Of a DNA stretch of 64,000 nt, positions 9,381 to 17,572 are shown in pieces. The position numbers and the translations under genes are program-made. Below the pieces are notes generated by a model. That model had not been told where the DNA came from and did not search any database. It worked only from the letters and a program-made list of their open reading frames with translations. The stretch spans positions 2,170,001-2,234,000 of the forward strand of contig NZ_DAJPEN010000001.1 of assembly GCF_025993685.1 (NCBI RefSeq), given 5' to 3'. Position 1 is the stretch's first letter, and every line of letters starts with the position of its first letter. The DNA is from Bacteroides mediterraneensis (GTDB lineage Bacteria; Bacteroidota; Bacteroidia; Bacteroidales; Bacteroidaceae).

Positions 9381-9429
9381 CTTGTTCTCTTTTTAGTTGA
9401 TTTGACTCATTCTGTTGTTATAGCAAGTG

Positions 9430-9437
9430 CAAATTTA
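9430..9437 (-). promoter_or_regulatory. -7 box of the RND operon
   Basis: On the minus strand this reads TAAATTTG, an exact TAnnTTTG, followed by C as in the consensus. The predicted start is ~7 bases downstream, giving a ~45-base leader before the adaptor gene. The expected -33 position (about 9457-9461) falls at the edge of the direct repeat, so a good -33 box is absent, as expected for an activator-dependent promoter. Confidence 0.65.
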
Positions 9438-9456
9438 GAAGCCTGCTCTACCAAGG

Positions 9457-9493
9457 CATTTGTCCCAATCCTAAGAACATTTGTCCGAATCCT
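9457..9493. promoter_or_regulatory. direct repeat, likely AraC-type operator
   Basis: CATTTGTCCCAATCCT (9457-9472) and CATTTGTCCGAATCCT (9478-9493) agree in 15 of 16 bases, and their starts are 21 bases apart (two helical turns). The repeat sits between the divergent AraC-type regulator and the RND operon, abutting the RND promoter. AraC-family proteins bind such direct repeats next to the -35/-33 region. Binding by the neighbouring regulator is inferred. Confidence 0.65.
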
Positions 9494-9603
9494 CTCTTTA
9501 GCATTTATTCTGTTTACGATTTCTAAAACATACAAAAAGACTTTCAGACATAGATTTATGTACGTACTTTAGACGCGCAAATACAATACAACCATACAAT
9601 AAG

Positions 9604-10500
9604 ATGAGAGAATATGCTTTTACCAAATGGCTTCAGCCATTGTCTTCCGAAGGGGAAAAAGAGGAAGGAATGATTTACAACGAGCTGATGGGCCTTTTTC
9701 ATGTACAAGGCGAAGAGGTTTTCCGGAAGGGTACCATCGACACCCAGCACACGGTTTCCCTGCTCATGCTAAAAGGAGAACTCAGTCTGCAAATGCCCGA
9801 GGGGCGCATGGCTATCCAGGCTCCCGCCTACATTGAATTTATCGAACCTCACCAATGGACCGATCTGAAAACCGATGCCCAGTTTGAAGGTCGCCTGCTC
9901 ATCACCCGCCGGGAACTCTTCCTGCAGGCGGCAGAATGTATCCGACCGAGGGTTACGCCTTACATTTACCGATATGTACAAGCGCCCTTCCTTACGCTAA
10001 AGGAAGACGACATCTCCCGTATCGGTGTCCTGTTCGATATCCTGCGGCACACCCTTGCACAGACAGAAAACAATTTTCAGCATGAAATTCTGGAGAACAC
10101 GCTCCGTTCCCTGGTACTGGAAATCTGGAACATCATTTTCCGTACCTATAAACAGGAAAGCGAAGAAGAGCCCGTCCTCCCATGGGACGATACGCTTCCC
10201 CGCTTTCTTTACCTGATGCATACCCACTGCCGCTTTCATCACACCGTGAGATGGTATGCCGACCAGCTCTGTGTGTCACCCGATGCCCTGTCGGCCAAAC
10301 TGAGAAAGGCCTACCATAAATCGGCCAACCAGCTCATCAATGAAAGCCTGATGGAAGAGGCCAAAATCTGCCTCCTCAATCCAGCCTATACCGTACAGGA
10401 CGTGGCCGAAAAACTCTGTTTCGCCGACCAGGCCGCATTCAGCAAGTTCTTCAAGCGTCACAGCGGCATGTCGCCCGGCCGGTTCAAGAAACAGTTATAG
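9604..10500 (+). CDS. AraC-family transcriptional regulator
   Basis: 298 residues. The N-terminal ~170 residues look like a cupin-type sensory domain (KGTIDTQHTVSLLMLKGELS). The C-terminal ~100 residues carry two helix-turn-helices: WYADQLCVSPDALSAKLRKA and VQDVAEKLCFADQAAFSKFF, ending with SGMSPGRFKK, the standard AraC/XylS closing motif. The gene is divergent from the RND operon with 223 bases between start codons. It is the likely activator of that operon, with an efflux substrate as effector. Confidence 0.93.
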   Translation: MREYAFTKWLQPLSSEGEKEEGMIYNELMGLFHVQGEEVFRKGTIDTQHTVSLLMLKGELSLQMPEGRMAIQAPAYIEFIEPHQWTDLKTDAQFEGRLLITRRELFLQAAECIRPRVTPYIYRYVQAPFLTLKEDDISRIGVLFDILRHTLAQTENNFQHEILENTLRSLVLEIWNIIFRTYKQESEEEPVLPWDDTLPRFLYLMHTHCRFHHTVRWYADQLCVSPDALSAKLRKAYHKSANQLINESLMEEAKICLLNPAYTVQDVAEKLCFADQAAFSKFFKRHSGMSPGRFKKQL

Positions 10501-10518
10501 AAAGACACAACCTGCTCC

Positions 10519-11193
10519 TTACAGGTTGACTTCCGTCACCACCTGTCCGTCGAAGAGGTTGATCACGCGGTCGGCAAAACCGGCATCGTGCTGCGAGTGT
10601 GTCACCATCACGATGGTAGTGCCTTCCTTGTGCAACTCGGTCAGCAGCCCCATCACTTCCCGTCCGTTCTTGGAATCCAGGTTACCGGTAGGTTCGTCGG
10701 CCAGAATCAGTTTCGGGCCCGACACTACCGCACGGGCAATGGCCACACGCTGTTGCTGACCGCCCGACAACTGCTGCGGGAAGTGTTTGGCCCGATGCGT
10801 AATCCCCATCCGTTCCATGGCTGCCTCCACCTTCCGCTTACGTTCTGCCGAAGGCACTCCCAGATACAGCAAGGGCAGTTCGATGTTCTCATATACGTTC
10901 AATTCATCAATCAGATTGAAGCTCTGGAACACGAAGCCAATCACGCCCTTACGCAAGGAGGTACGCTGCGATTCGGTGTAGCTGCCCACTTCCACCCCGT
11001 TCAGGTAATACTTTCCGCCAGTGGGGTTGTCCAGCAATCCCAAGATGTTCAGCAAGGTAGATTTTCCACAACCGGAAGGGCCCATAATGGCCACGAACTC
11101 CCCTTCTTTTACTTCGATACTTACATTATTCAATGCCCAAGTTTCCACCTCATCCGTGCGGAACACTTTCTGTAAATTTTCTGTCTTAATCAT
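10519..11193 (-). CDS. ABC transporter ATPase (MacB/LolD type)
   Basis: 225 residues from the Met of MIKTENLQKVFRTDEVETWA. An upstream in-frame Met would add eight unrelated residues, so it was not used. Walker A GPSGCGKST, signature LSGGQQQRVAIARA, Walker B LILADEPTGNLD and the switch His in VMVTHSQHD are all intact, so this is an active ATPase of the lipoprotein/macrolide exporter subfamily. It is the only ATPase gene in a leftward run containing seven permeases and is the last gene of that run. It presumably energises all of them by mechanotransmission to periplasmic domains. Confidence 0.95.
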   Translation of the reverse strand: MIKTENLQKVFRTDEVETWALNNVSIEVKEGEFVAIMGPSGCGKSTLLNILGLLDNPTGGKYYLNGVEVGSYTESQRTSLRKGVIGFVFQSFNLIDELNVYENIELPLLYLGVPSAERKRKVEAAMERMGITHRAKHFPQQLSGGQQQRVAIARAVVSGPKLILADEPTGNLDSKNGREVMGLLTELHKEGTTIVMVTHSQHDAGFADRVINLFDGQVVTEVNL

Positions 11194-11236
11194 ACGCTTA
11201 AAATTTAATTGAATCACATTTATTGACTATTTATTA

Positions 11237-13609
11237 TTAATTATCTTGTTTCATACACTCTACCGGATTTACCCGACTCAATATCCAACCTTGCAGACAG
11301 ACGATAAGCGCTGAAACGCCCCACACCACTAGCAACGGCCACACAAAGATACCGGCCGAAAGCGGGGCACGGTAGGCAAACTGCTCCAGCCAATGCAGCA
11401 TGAGCCACCCGCCAACGGGCATGGCCACCACATAGGCTACGATAGCATAGAGGCAGAACGGCTTGTTGAGCAGCCAAATGATTTGCCCACGTGTCGCTCC
11501 ATGTACCTTGCGGATGCTGATTTCACGTATCCGCTGACGGGTGGCGTACCAGGCAATACCAAACAACCCGAAACCTGTCAGCAACAGACCAATGACAGCA
11601 TAGAACGTCAGGATATGCGACAAGGAAAGCACTTTCTGATTGCGTGCCATAAACTCCTGATGCATGTCCGTGTATCTGAAAGGCTGGTTGGGATTCATCT
11701 CATTCCATACCGTCTCTATCTGCCGCAAGGCCTCCTCACGGCTTTCCGGACGAAGACGAAGCTGCAGATAGAATCCTTTCTGCAAGTCACTTGCCGACAG
11801 CAGTGTGATGACAAGGGGCGTTACGGCTTCCTCCAGTGAATTGACGGAAAAATCACGCACCACACCACCTATCACAGCCAAGCTGTCTTGTGTTTCCCTT
11901 TCGAACTCACGCAAGGCATGTCCGACCACTTCCGTACCCACAGGCACCAACAGCCGGACAAAACTCTCGTTCACCAATACCGGAGAGACCTGACGCTCCA
12001 ACAAGCGGGAAGGAGATTCTCCACTCAACTGTTCAATGCGCAAGGTACGCAATAAAGTGGAGTCGCCTTCCAAGGTCAGCAGATTGGTACGCACTTCCTT
12101 TCCACCGGGACGCTGCACGTTCAACTGACGTATCCAGGCACTGAGTACCGAAGCCTTGGAAAGTGTCATGGATTCAATGCCTTTCACCCGTTTCTCCAGT
12201 TCCGCCTTGAAAGGAGCCAACGGAGCTCCAAAGGCATCCCCTATCTCAATGCAGCCTTCGTAACGCGAAGCCCGCTGGCGGGTCAGTTCCATCTGGTTGC
12301 GGGCTGTCAGCGTAGCCAGCAACAAACCGATGGAAATCACAAACTGCACCGTTACCAGTACTGCCACAAATCGCTGCTTGCGCCGGCCACTGTAAAGCGT
12401 ACGGTATTCCGTGAACGACAAGCGTGACAAGCGATAGCTGATATACCAGGCCGGTATTACCGACATCAACAGAATAAACAACAGCAACCACGGCAGCATC
12501 TGACTACTGAAGAAGAACGTCATGGTCAACCGCGAACCCAACAAGTCATTAAACAGTGACAAGCAATCGTTCACCAGCAAAATGGACAGCCCGAACGCCA
12601 GTACCACCGTCAGGAAAGCATCCCCGAAAAGTTGCAGACGGATATTGCGCAAGGTAGCCCCCATCAATTTCTCCACATGAATCATACGCAGCTGTTGCAG
12701 CAAGCGGCTCAAACTCATGTTGGTATAGTTGCAGCAGGCAATGACCAGTATCAGTACGGCTGCCAGCAGACTGATGTAGAGAGTCTGGACAGGTGTCTGA
12801 CTGACAAAGTCGAGCGTCTGCTGAGAAGCATCGTCGGGAGTCGTGAAACAAATGGCATCCAGCGGGTCCAAGTAATATTTCGTCTGACCGGGCATCAGTG
12901 TAGGCACCTTGTCCACATTCAGTTTATCAGCCAAACGAGCAGCATCCGTACCCGGAGTCAGCTTCAGCAGTGTAAGACCACCCCAGAAGAAATCAGGGTC
13001 GTGTGCTATCAGCATATCAAACTGCAGAAGTGATTGTTCGCGTTTCTTGAGCACTGCCGCCACTTCGTACGTACGGACCTCTCCAAAGCGGAAATGTGCC
13101 TCCACCTGCTTTCCTACCGCTTGTTTCTCTCCGAAAAGGCGACGGGCACAAGCCTCACTCAACGCCACTTTTCCCGGTTGACAAAGTACCTGACTTAAAC
13201 TACCTTCTTCCGTACAGTAATCAAAAAAGCTCGTCAGGGTCGTATCGGCCGACAACATCTTAAAATCACCTTCCACCTTCTGTTCGTTCACCTTGCAGTA
13301 AAGCAAATCCAGTTTCCCTAACCGAAGAAAATCCTCTACCTCGGCATAGTTTTGCTTCAGCTGTGGAGGAATCTCTGCTCCGGCAAAGGCCACTCGTTTC
13401 CCCTCCGTCATCGGGTCATCCTGCCGCAGGAAAAACATACGGCCACGGTCCGGATTATGCCCTTCCAACCCATGCTCATGCACAAAGTACGTCACCAGCA
13501 AGTTGGTACAGGCCAATCCCAATGCCAGACTGGCTACCGAAACAAGGAAAAACACCTTGTTCCGCCACCAGCTTCGCAAAATCATTTTCAGTGTGACATT
13601 CAGTATCAT
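11237..13609 (-). CDS. FtsX/MacB-type ABC permease, singleton type (permease 1)
   Basis: 790 residues with topology 1+3+1+3 membrane helices: TM1 about 17-38, a periplasmic MacB-like domain, three helices around residues 275-400, a single helix near 415, a second periplasmic domain and three C-terminal helices. The cytoplasmic coupling loop REISIRKVHGATRGQI follows the first C-terminal helix. The N-terminal counterpart RMIHVEKLMGATLRNI is degenerate. It ends NPVECMKQDN, unlike the other six permeases, which end in E-(E/V)-(I/M)-K-(R/S)-E. It lies 43 bases upstream of the ATPase start and is the most divergent of the set. Substrate unknown. Confidence 0.92.
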   Translation of the reverse strand: MILNVTLKMILRSWWRNKVFFLVSVASLALGLACTNLLVTYFVHEHGLEGHNPDRGRMFFLRQDDPMTEGKRVAFAGAEIPPQLKQNYAEVEDFLRLGKLDLLYCKVNEQKVEGDFKMLSADTTLTSFFDYCTEEGSLSQVLCQPGKVALSEACARRLFGEKQAVGKQVEAHFRFGEVRTYEVAAVLKKREQSLLQFDMLIAHDPDFFWGGLTLLKLTPGTDAARLADKLNVDKVPTLMPGQTKYYLDPLDAICFTTPDDASQQTLDFVSQTPVQTLYISLLAAVLILVIACCNYTNMSLSRLLQQLRMIHVEKLMGATLRNIRLQLFGDAFLTVVLAFGLSILLVNDCLSLFNDLLGSRLTMTFFFSSQMLPWLLLFILLMSVIPAWYISYRLSRLSFTEYRTLYSGRRKQRFVAVLVTVQFVISIGLLLATLTARNQMELTRQRASRYEGCIEIGDAFGAPLAPFKAELEKRVKGIESMTLSKASVLSAWIRQLNVQRPGGKEVRTNLLTLEGDSTLLRTLRIEQLSGESPSRLLERQVSPVLVNESFVRLLVPVGTEVVGHALREFERETQDSLAVIGGVVRDFSVNSLEEAVTPLVITLLSASDLQKGFYLQLRLRPESREEALRQIETVWNEMNPNQPFRYTDMHQEFMARNQKVLSLSHILTFYAVIGLLLTGFGLFGIAWYATRQRIREISIRKVHGATRGQIIWLLNKPFCLYAIVAYVVAMPVGGWLMLHWLEQFAYRAPLSAGIFVWPLLVVWGVSALIVCLQGWILSRVNPVECMKQDN

Positions 13610-13632
13610 CCATTGTCAATTTTAGTACGTTA

Positions 13633-15180
13633 TTATTCTGTCAGACGGATACCTTCGATATAGTATCCCCCTTCCACGTGCTCGCCTTCCGAAAAGTCAA
13701 ACCAACGGGTATCTTTCGGCAGCGGAGCAAAATAGAGCGTGAAATCCATTTCTCCGCTATCGGGCATAAACACTTGCTCGTCTATCGCGAAACCTTCACT
13801 GCGCAGGAGCGGATAGTTCACCCCCTTGTCCGACATCAAGAAAGTCGCTTTGTCCAGCCGAATCCAATAGTTTGGAATATACCGTGCATGCACGCGAAGC
13901 ACCGTAGCCGAGTCTGTCAGTTCCACCTGACGGATGGTCAGCACATCCACTTTCTCTGTTTTCTTCCGCGGATGATGCACCAGTTTGTGACCGTCTTTCC
14001 ATTCGATACGCATCGGCTGTTTGGGAGCCAACATGCCTTTGACTTTCAGCTTCAACAGCCCTTTTCCATATCCACTCCAGCTGTCAACTACCTTTCCCTC
14101 CGGAGAAATCAACACAAAATGGGGAATACCTCTGACGCCATAACGGGCATACAATCCATTGGTTTCCTCCAAATCGTTCCAGTTATTCCAAGTCATGGCA
14201 TGCGCTTTAGAAGCCTCTTCCCATCCTTTCCGGTTCTCAATGCTCAAACTGACCACCTCCAAGCTGTCCTTGTACATCTCGCTGATTTCTTTCAGCTCCG
14301 GCTGCGACATCATGCAAGGGCCACATCCCCGGCTCCAGAAATCCAGCAGGACGTATTTTCCGCGAAACTCTGCCAAGTGGTGAACCTTGCCTTCCAAATC
14401 ATACATATCCGCATCGACAGCTTCCTCGCCCGCCTTGACCACGGTCGGCGAATTTAAAGTCAGGTACACGCTCTTCCCTTCAAAAGTCTCTTTCTGTGCG
14501 GCATCCAGACGGTCGTACAACTGCTGCACGTCTTCCTTATACGGATAGTCTTTACGGAACTTCACCGACATCCCCATATGGTACAGTTCATCCATCCAGA
14601 CGGCATTGACCGGCGACTGTTTCATAAGTGCGATAGTATGCTGCGTAATCTGATCGCTCACCTTATCCGTCAGTTGTTGCAGACTGTCTACCTTTGCACG
14701 AGCCTGTTCCTTGTTTCCTCCCTGTGCAGCCGACCTCATCAGCTCAAACTTCTGCATGGACAACCGCTGAAACTCTTCCCATTCCTTGCGGGAAGCCTGC
14801 ATCAGCTGCTGCTGGAACTGTTGTTCCTTCACATCGCTCTCTACTTTCCAAGAGTAAATATACGGATTTTCTCCCTGTACGAGCAAACGACTTCCGGGAT
14901 TCACCCACAAGCTGAGCGACATGGGTGGAAAACTCGTCTTGTCATGTGCCATCAAATCATAGCGTTCCAGCCCGTTTCCAGCGGTAGTCAGCTCAAAACG
15001 GAATGTGCCGTTCCGCAACGTGTCGGTAGCCGCCATACTCCCTACATTCCCCTCTCGCTTCATCAAACTGAACACGGTTCCGTCGGGAATGTGCTTCAAC
15101 TGTCCTTCCACCACAAATTTCTCTTGTGCCTGCGCTCCCAATGCACCTAAGAGCAGACAGGCTAATACTTGCTTTCTCAT
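13633..15180 (-). CDS. TlpA-like thiol-disulfide oxidoreductase with DUF4369-like N-terminus
   Basis: 515 residues. A Sec signal peptide (MRKQVLACLLLGALGAQAQ) is followed by a DUF4369-like beta domain (EGQLKHIPDGTVFSLMKREG), a helical segment (about 100-200), and a thioredoxin-fold domain with active site CGPC at residues 286-289 and cis-proline in RGIPHFVLI. A ~120-residue C-terminal beta domain follows (VDVLTIRQVELTDSATVLRV onward) that I do not recognise. It probably acts as a periplasmic disulfide reductase. Its place between permease genes (23- and 39-base gaps) suggests it handles cysteines of the exported substrate or of the transporter. Confidence 0.88.
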   Translation of the reverse strand: MRKQVLACLLLGALGAQAQEKFVVEGQLKHIPDGTVFSLMKREGNVGSMAATDTLRNGTFRFELTTAGNGLERYDLMAHDKTSFPPMSLSLWVNPGSRLLVQGENPYIYSWKVESDVKEQQFQQQLMQASRKEWEEFQRLSMQKFELMRSAAQGGNKEQARAKVDSLQQLTDKVSDQITQHTIALMKQSPVNAVWMDELYHMGMSVKFRKDYPYKEDVQQLYDRLDAAQKETFEGKSVYLTLNSPTVVKAGEEAVDADMYDLEGKVHHLAEFRGKYVLLDFWSRGCGPCMMSQPELKEISEMYKDSLEVVSLSIENRKGWEEASKAHAMTWNNWNDLEETNGLYARYGVRGIPHFVLISPEGKVVDSWSGYGKGLLKLKVKGMLAPKQPMRIEWKDGHKLVHHPRKKTEKVDVLTIRQVELTDSATVLRVHARYIPNYWIRLDKATFLMSDKGVNYPLLRSEGFAIDEQVFMPDSGEMDFTLYFAPLPKDTRWFDFSEGEHVEGGYYIEGIRLTE

Positions 15181-15219
15181 GGTTATTTATTCATTTTAGG
15201 TTATTATACTATTATTATA

Positions 15220-17532
15220 TCACTCCCTCTTGATTTCTTCTGCCGGATTCAACCGCATCACCCGGAATATTTGCCAGCATGCAGTCAGTCCCACCAAACA
15301 GGCAACTACGACAAACAGACAGACTCCCCAAGCCCAACCGTAAACGGACTGCAAGCCGGAATCGCTCAATGCCTGAATCATGGCAAGCCTCAGCACCGGA
15401 TAAGTCACCCCGAAAGCTATCAGAAAAATCAAGGCATACCCTCGTGCGAATAGCAAACCGATGTTCCATGGGGAAGCCCCATTTATTTTACGAATGGCCA
15501 CTTCCTTTCGTCGGGTTTCCGCATCCATCACCACCGATGAATATACGCTCAAAACCACTAGCAAGATACTAATGCCTGCCAGTATTCCCATGGCATATTT
15601 CATCATTCCGATGGTAGCTGTGTCTGTTTGCCGGACATCACTGAACTTTCGAATGTGTAACGGCAAGGTCTCCGGAACATACTGGCGACACAAAGCAATC
15701 ACTCGTTTCGTTACTTTATCTACCTCGCTACCGGATGCTATTTTCAGCAAACAAGTAGTTGCCTGAGAAGAAGGGAAGAATACCGACAAGTTCATCCGTC
15801 CATCCAGTATCACCTGCTTATAAAGTTCATGATACACCCCTGCAATCCGGTAACTTCTTCCATCAAGCATCACCGTACCTTCTGCATGTTCAGCCTGTAA
15901 CAAGCGGGCAAACGCCTCATTGACATATACATACCCTTCCGCTTCTGCATCCATCCGTTTCCCAGCCAGCGGAATATGGAAAAAATCAAAATAAGCCGGA
16001 TCTCCCTGAGCTACAGCAACCCGTACCTCTGAATGATCTGCCTTCTGATAGGAGGTATAAAGATAGGAAGATAGATTTCCATCTAAAGTTTCATCCCCCA
16101 GTGTAACCAAACGTTCAATTTCAGGCAAAGCAGTCAGTTCTGAACGAATCTCATCCCAATGTTGACGAATACGTTCCGTATCCAAAGAAAGAGAAAGGCT
16201 CCGTTCCTCTTCTGCCGTAGCCAAAGGAGCATAAGTCTTTCCAAACAGTTCTGTATATGACAAATGCACCACCATCACCGCTCCAAGGAAGAAAATGCAC
16301 ACCGCCAGTTGGACCCCAATCATCAGGGAACGAAAAACATGTTTCCCGCGATTGAACTGAATCTGATGAATCAGACTCACTCTACGCACCCGCCACACCG
16401 GAATCAATAACAGAGGAACGCAAAGCAACAAGGTACCCAAATACACCAGTGTATGCAGACCGTAGACAGACGAAGCAGACATCCAGACTATATTCTCCGA
16501 AGGCAACCAAGTACGGGCCAGCGGAATTGCCACCTCTCCCATTATCAAAGAAAGGAACCAGGCAATGGTCAGCATGATGAACACTTCAGAAAACAACAAC
16601 CAGAAGATACCTTTTGAATCGGAGCCCACACATTTACGTAAAGCCAGCTCCCGCTGACGGGCATAAAACATTTGAAATGTAAACTTCAGGAAATTAATCA
16701 GTCCCGACAGCAGAATCAAGGAAGAAATGAAGAGCAAGAAAAAACGGGCCAAGTCTATATTCCTGCTTTCCTCCAGTTCTTTTAAAGAAAAGGCCTTCAC
16801 ATGCATCACCTCCTCTCCACGTATCCAATTCATCCCCGCCAAACGCTTTTTCAGCGCTTCCGGAGACACTCCCTGCTCACAAAGAGCATAGACTTGCAGC
16901 CACGCTTTCGGTTTCAATGACAAAGGGAACCAACATTCTGTCCTCGGCGAGCCGCCTTTTTCATTTTCGGCCACTACATTCACAATCGAATAATCCGTAA
17001 TACCGTTGGCGGAAGTCTGAGAAGCAATCCGGACCACCCGACCGACCGGATTGTCACCGCCAGCTATCCTTCGAGCAAAAGCAGCAGACACAATGATTTC
17101 ATCTTCTCTTTCCGGCAAGCGGGCCCCATAAAGCAAAGGTAATTTCCAAAACAGAAAAGCTGAAGGATTTGCCGTTTTATAAGTCACCTGATACGGGGTT
17201 TCATTCCCATCTATTCCTACCACCTCCACGTCTATATGGGCCTCATAGGAAAAGGCTGAGATAGAATCCAGCATACCTGTAACCTGGCTTTCCAGCCTCC
17301 GGACATCTTCTTCATAGAAAGGAATATCACCGGCAAAATCCTTTTTACTAATATTCAGTTGCATAGCCCGTTCGCCTCCTATATAATCAGCCTTTTCACT
17401 CATTACGCTTACAAAACGAATCATAAGCGAAAAAGCCAAGACGCCTACCGCCAGACACAAAGCCGAGACTATATGCTGAAACTTATATTTCCACAAATTG
17501 CGGAAAGCCACTTTCAAATAATGTGCAACCAT
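15220..17532 (-). CDS. FtsX/MacB-type ABC permease, pair A (permease 2)
   Basis: 770 residues with the eight-helix layout of its neighbours. It starts MVAHYLKVAFRNLWKYKFQH and ends NPAEEIKRE. The C-terminal coupling loop is KEVAIRKINGASPWNI. The N-terminal loop RQRELALRKCVGSDSKGI retains more of the motif than other members. Its first ~12 codons and last ~12 codons are nearly identical in DNA to those of the next permease upstream, while the middle is strongly diverged. Gap to the thioredoxin gene is 39 bases. Confidence 0.92.
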   Translation of the reverse strand: MVAHYLKVAFRNLWKYKFQHIVSALCLAVGVLAFSLMIRFVSVMSEKADYIGGERAMQLNISKKDFAGDIPFYEEDVRRLESQVTGMLDSISAFSYEAHIDVEVVGIDGNETPYQVTYKTANPSAFLFWKLPLLYGARLPEREDEIIVSAAFARRIAGGDNPVGRVVRIASQTSANGITDYSIVNVVAENEKGGSPRTECWFPLSLKPKAWLQVYALCEQGVSPEALKKRLAGMNWIRGEEVMHVKAFSLKELEESRNIDLARFFLLFISSLILLSGLINFLKFTFQMFYARQRELALRKCVGSDSKGIFWLLFSEVFIMLTIAWFLSLIMGEVAIPLARTWLPSENIVWMSASSVYGLHTLVYLGTLLLCVPLLLIPVWRVRRVSLIHQIQFNRGKHVFRSLMIGVQLAVCIFFLGAVMVVHLSYTELFGKTYAPLATAEEERSLSLSLDTERIRQHWDEIRSELTALPEIERLVTLGDETLDGNLSSYLYTSYQKADHSEVRVAVAQGDPAYFDFFHIPLAGKRMDAEAEGYVYVNEAFARLLQAEHAEGTVMLDGRSYRIAGVYHELYKQVILDGRMNLSVFFPSSQATTCLLKIASGSEVDKVTKRVIALCRQYVPETLPLHIRKFSDVRQTDTATIGMMKYAMGILAGISILLVVLSVYSSVVMDAETRRKEVAIRKINGASPWNIGLLFARGYALIFLIAFGVTYPVLRLAMIQALSDSGLQSVYGWAWGVCLFVVVACLVGLTACWQIFRVMRLNPAEEIKRE

Positions 17533-17572
17533 TTTTTTATATCTCTTAAAGCTACATAACCATGTTATCTCA

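Noticed and set aside
7245..9572. 775-codon rightward open frame
   Set aside because: It lies antisense to the RND pump and adaptor genes, and its product is His/Gln/Arg-rich without domains. The opposite strand encodes intact family proteins.
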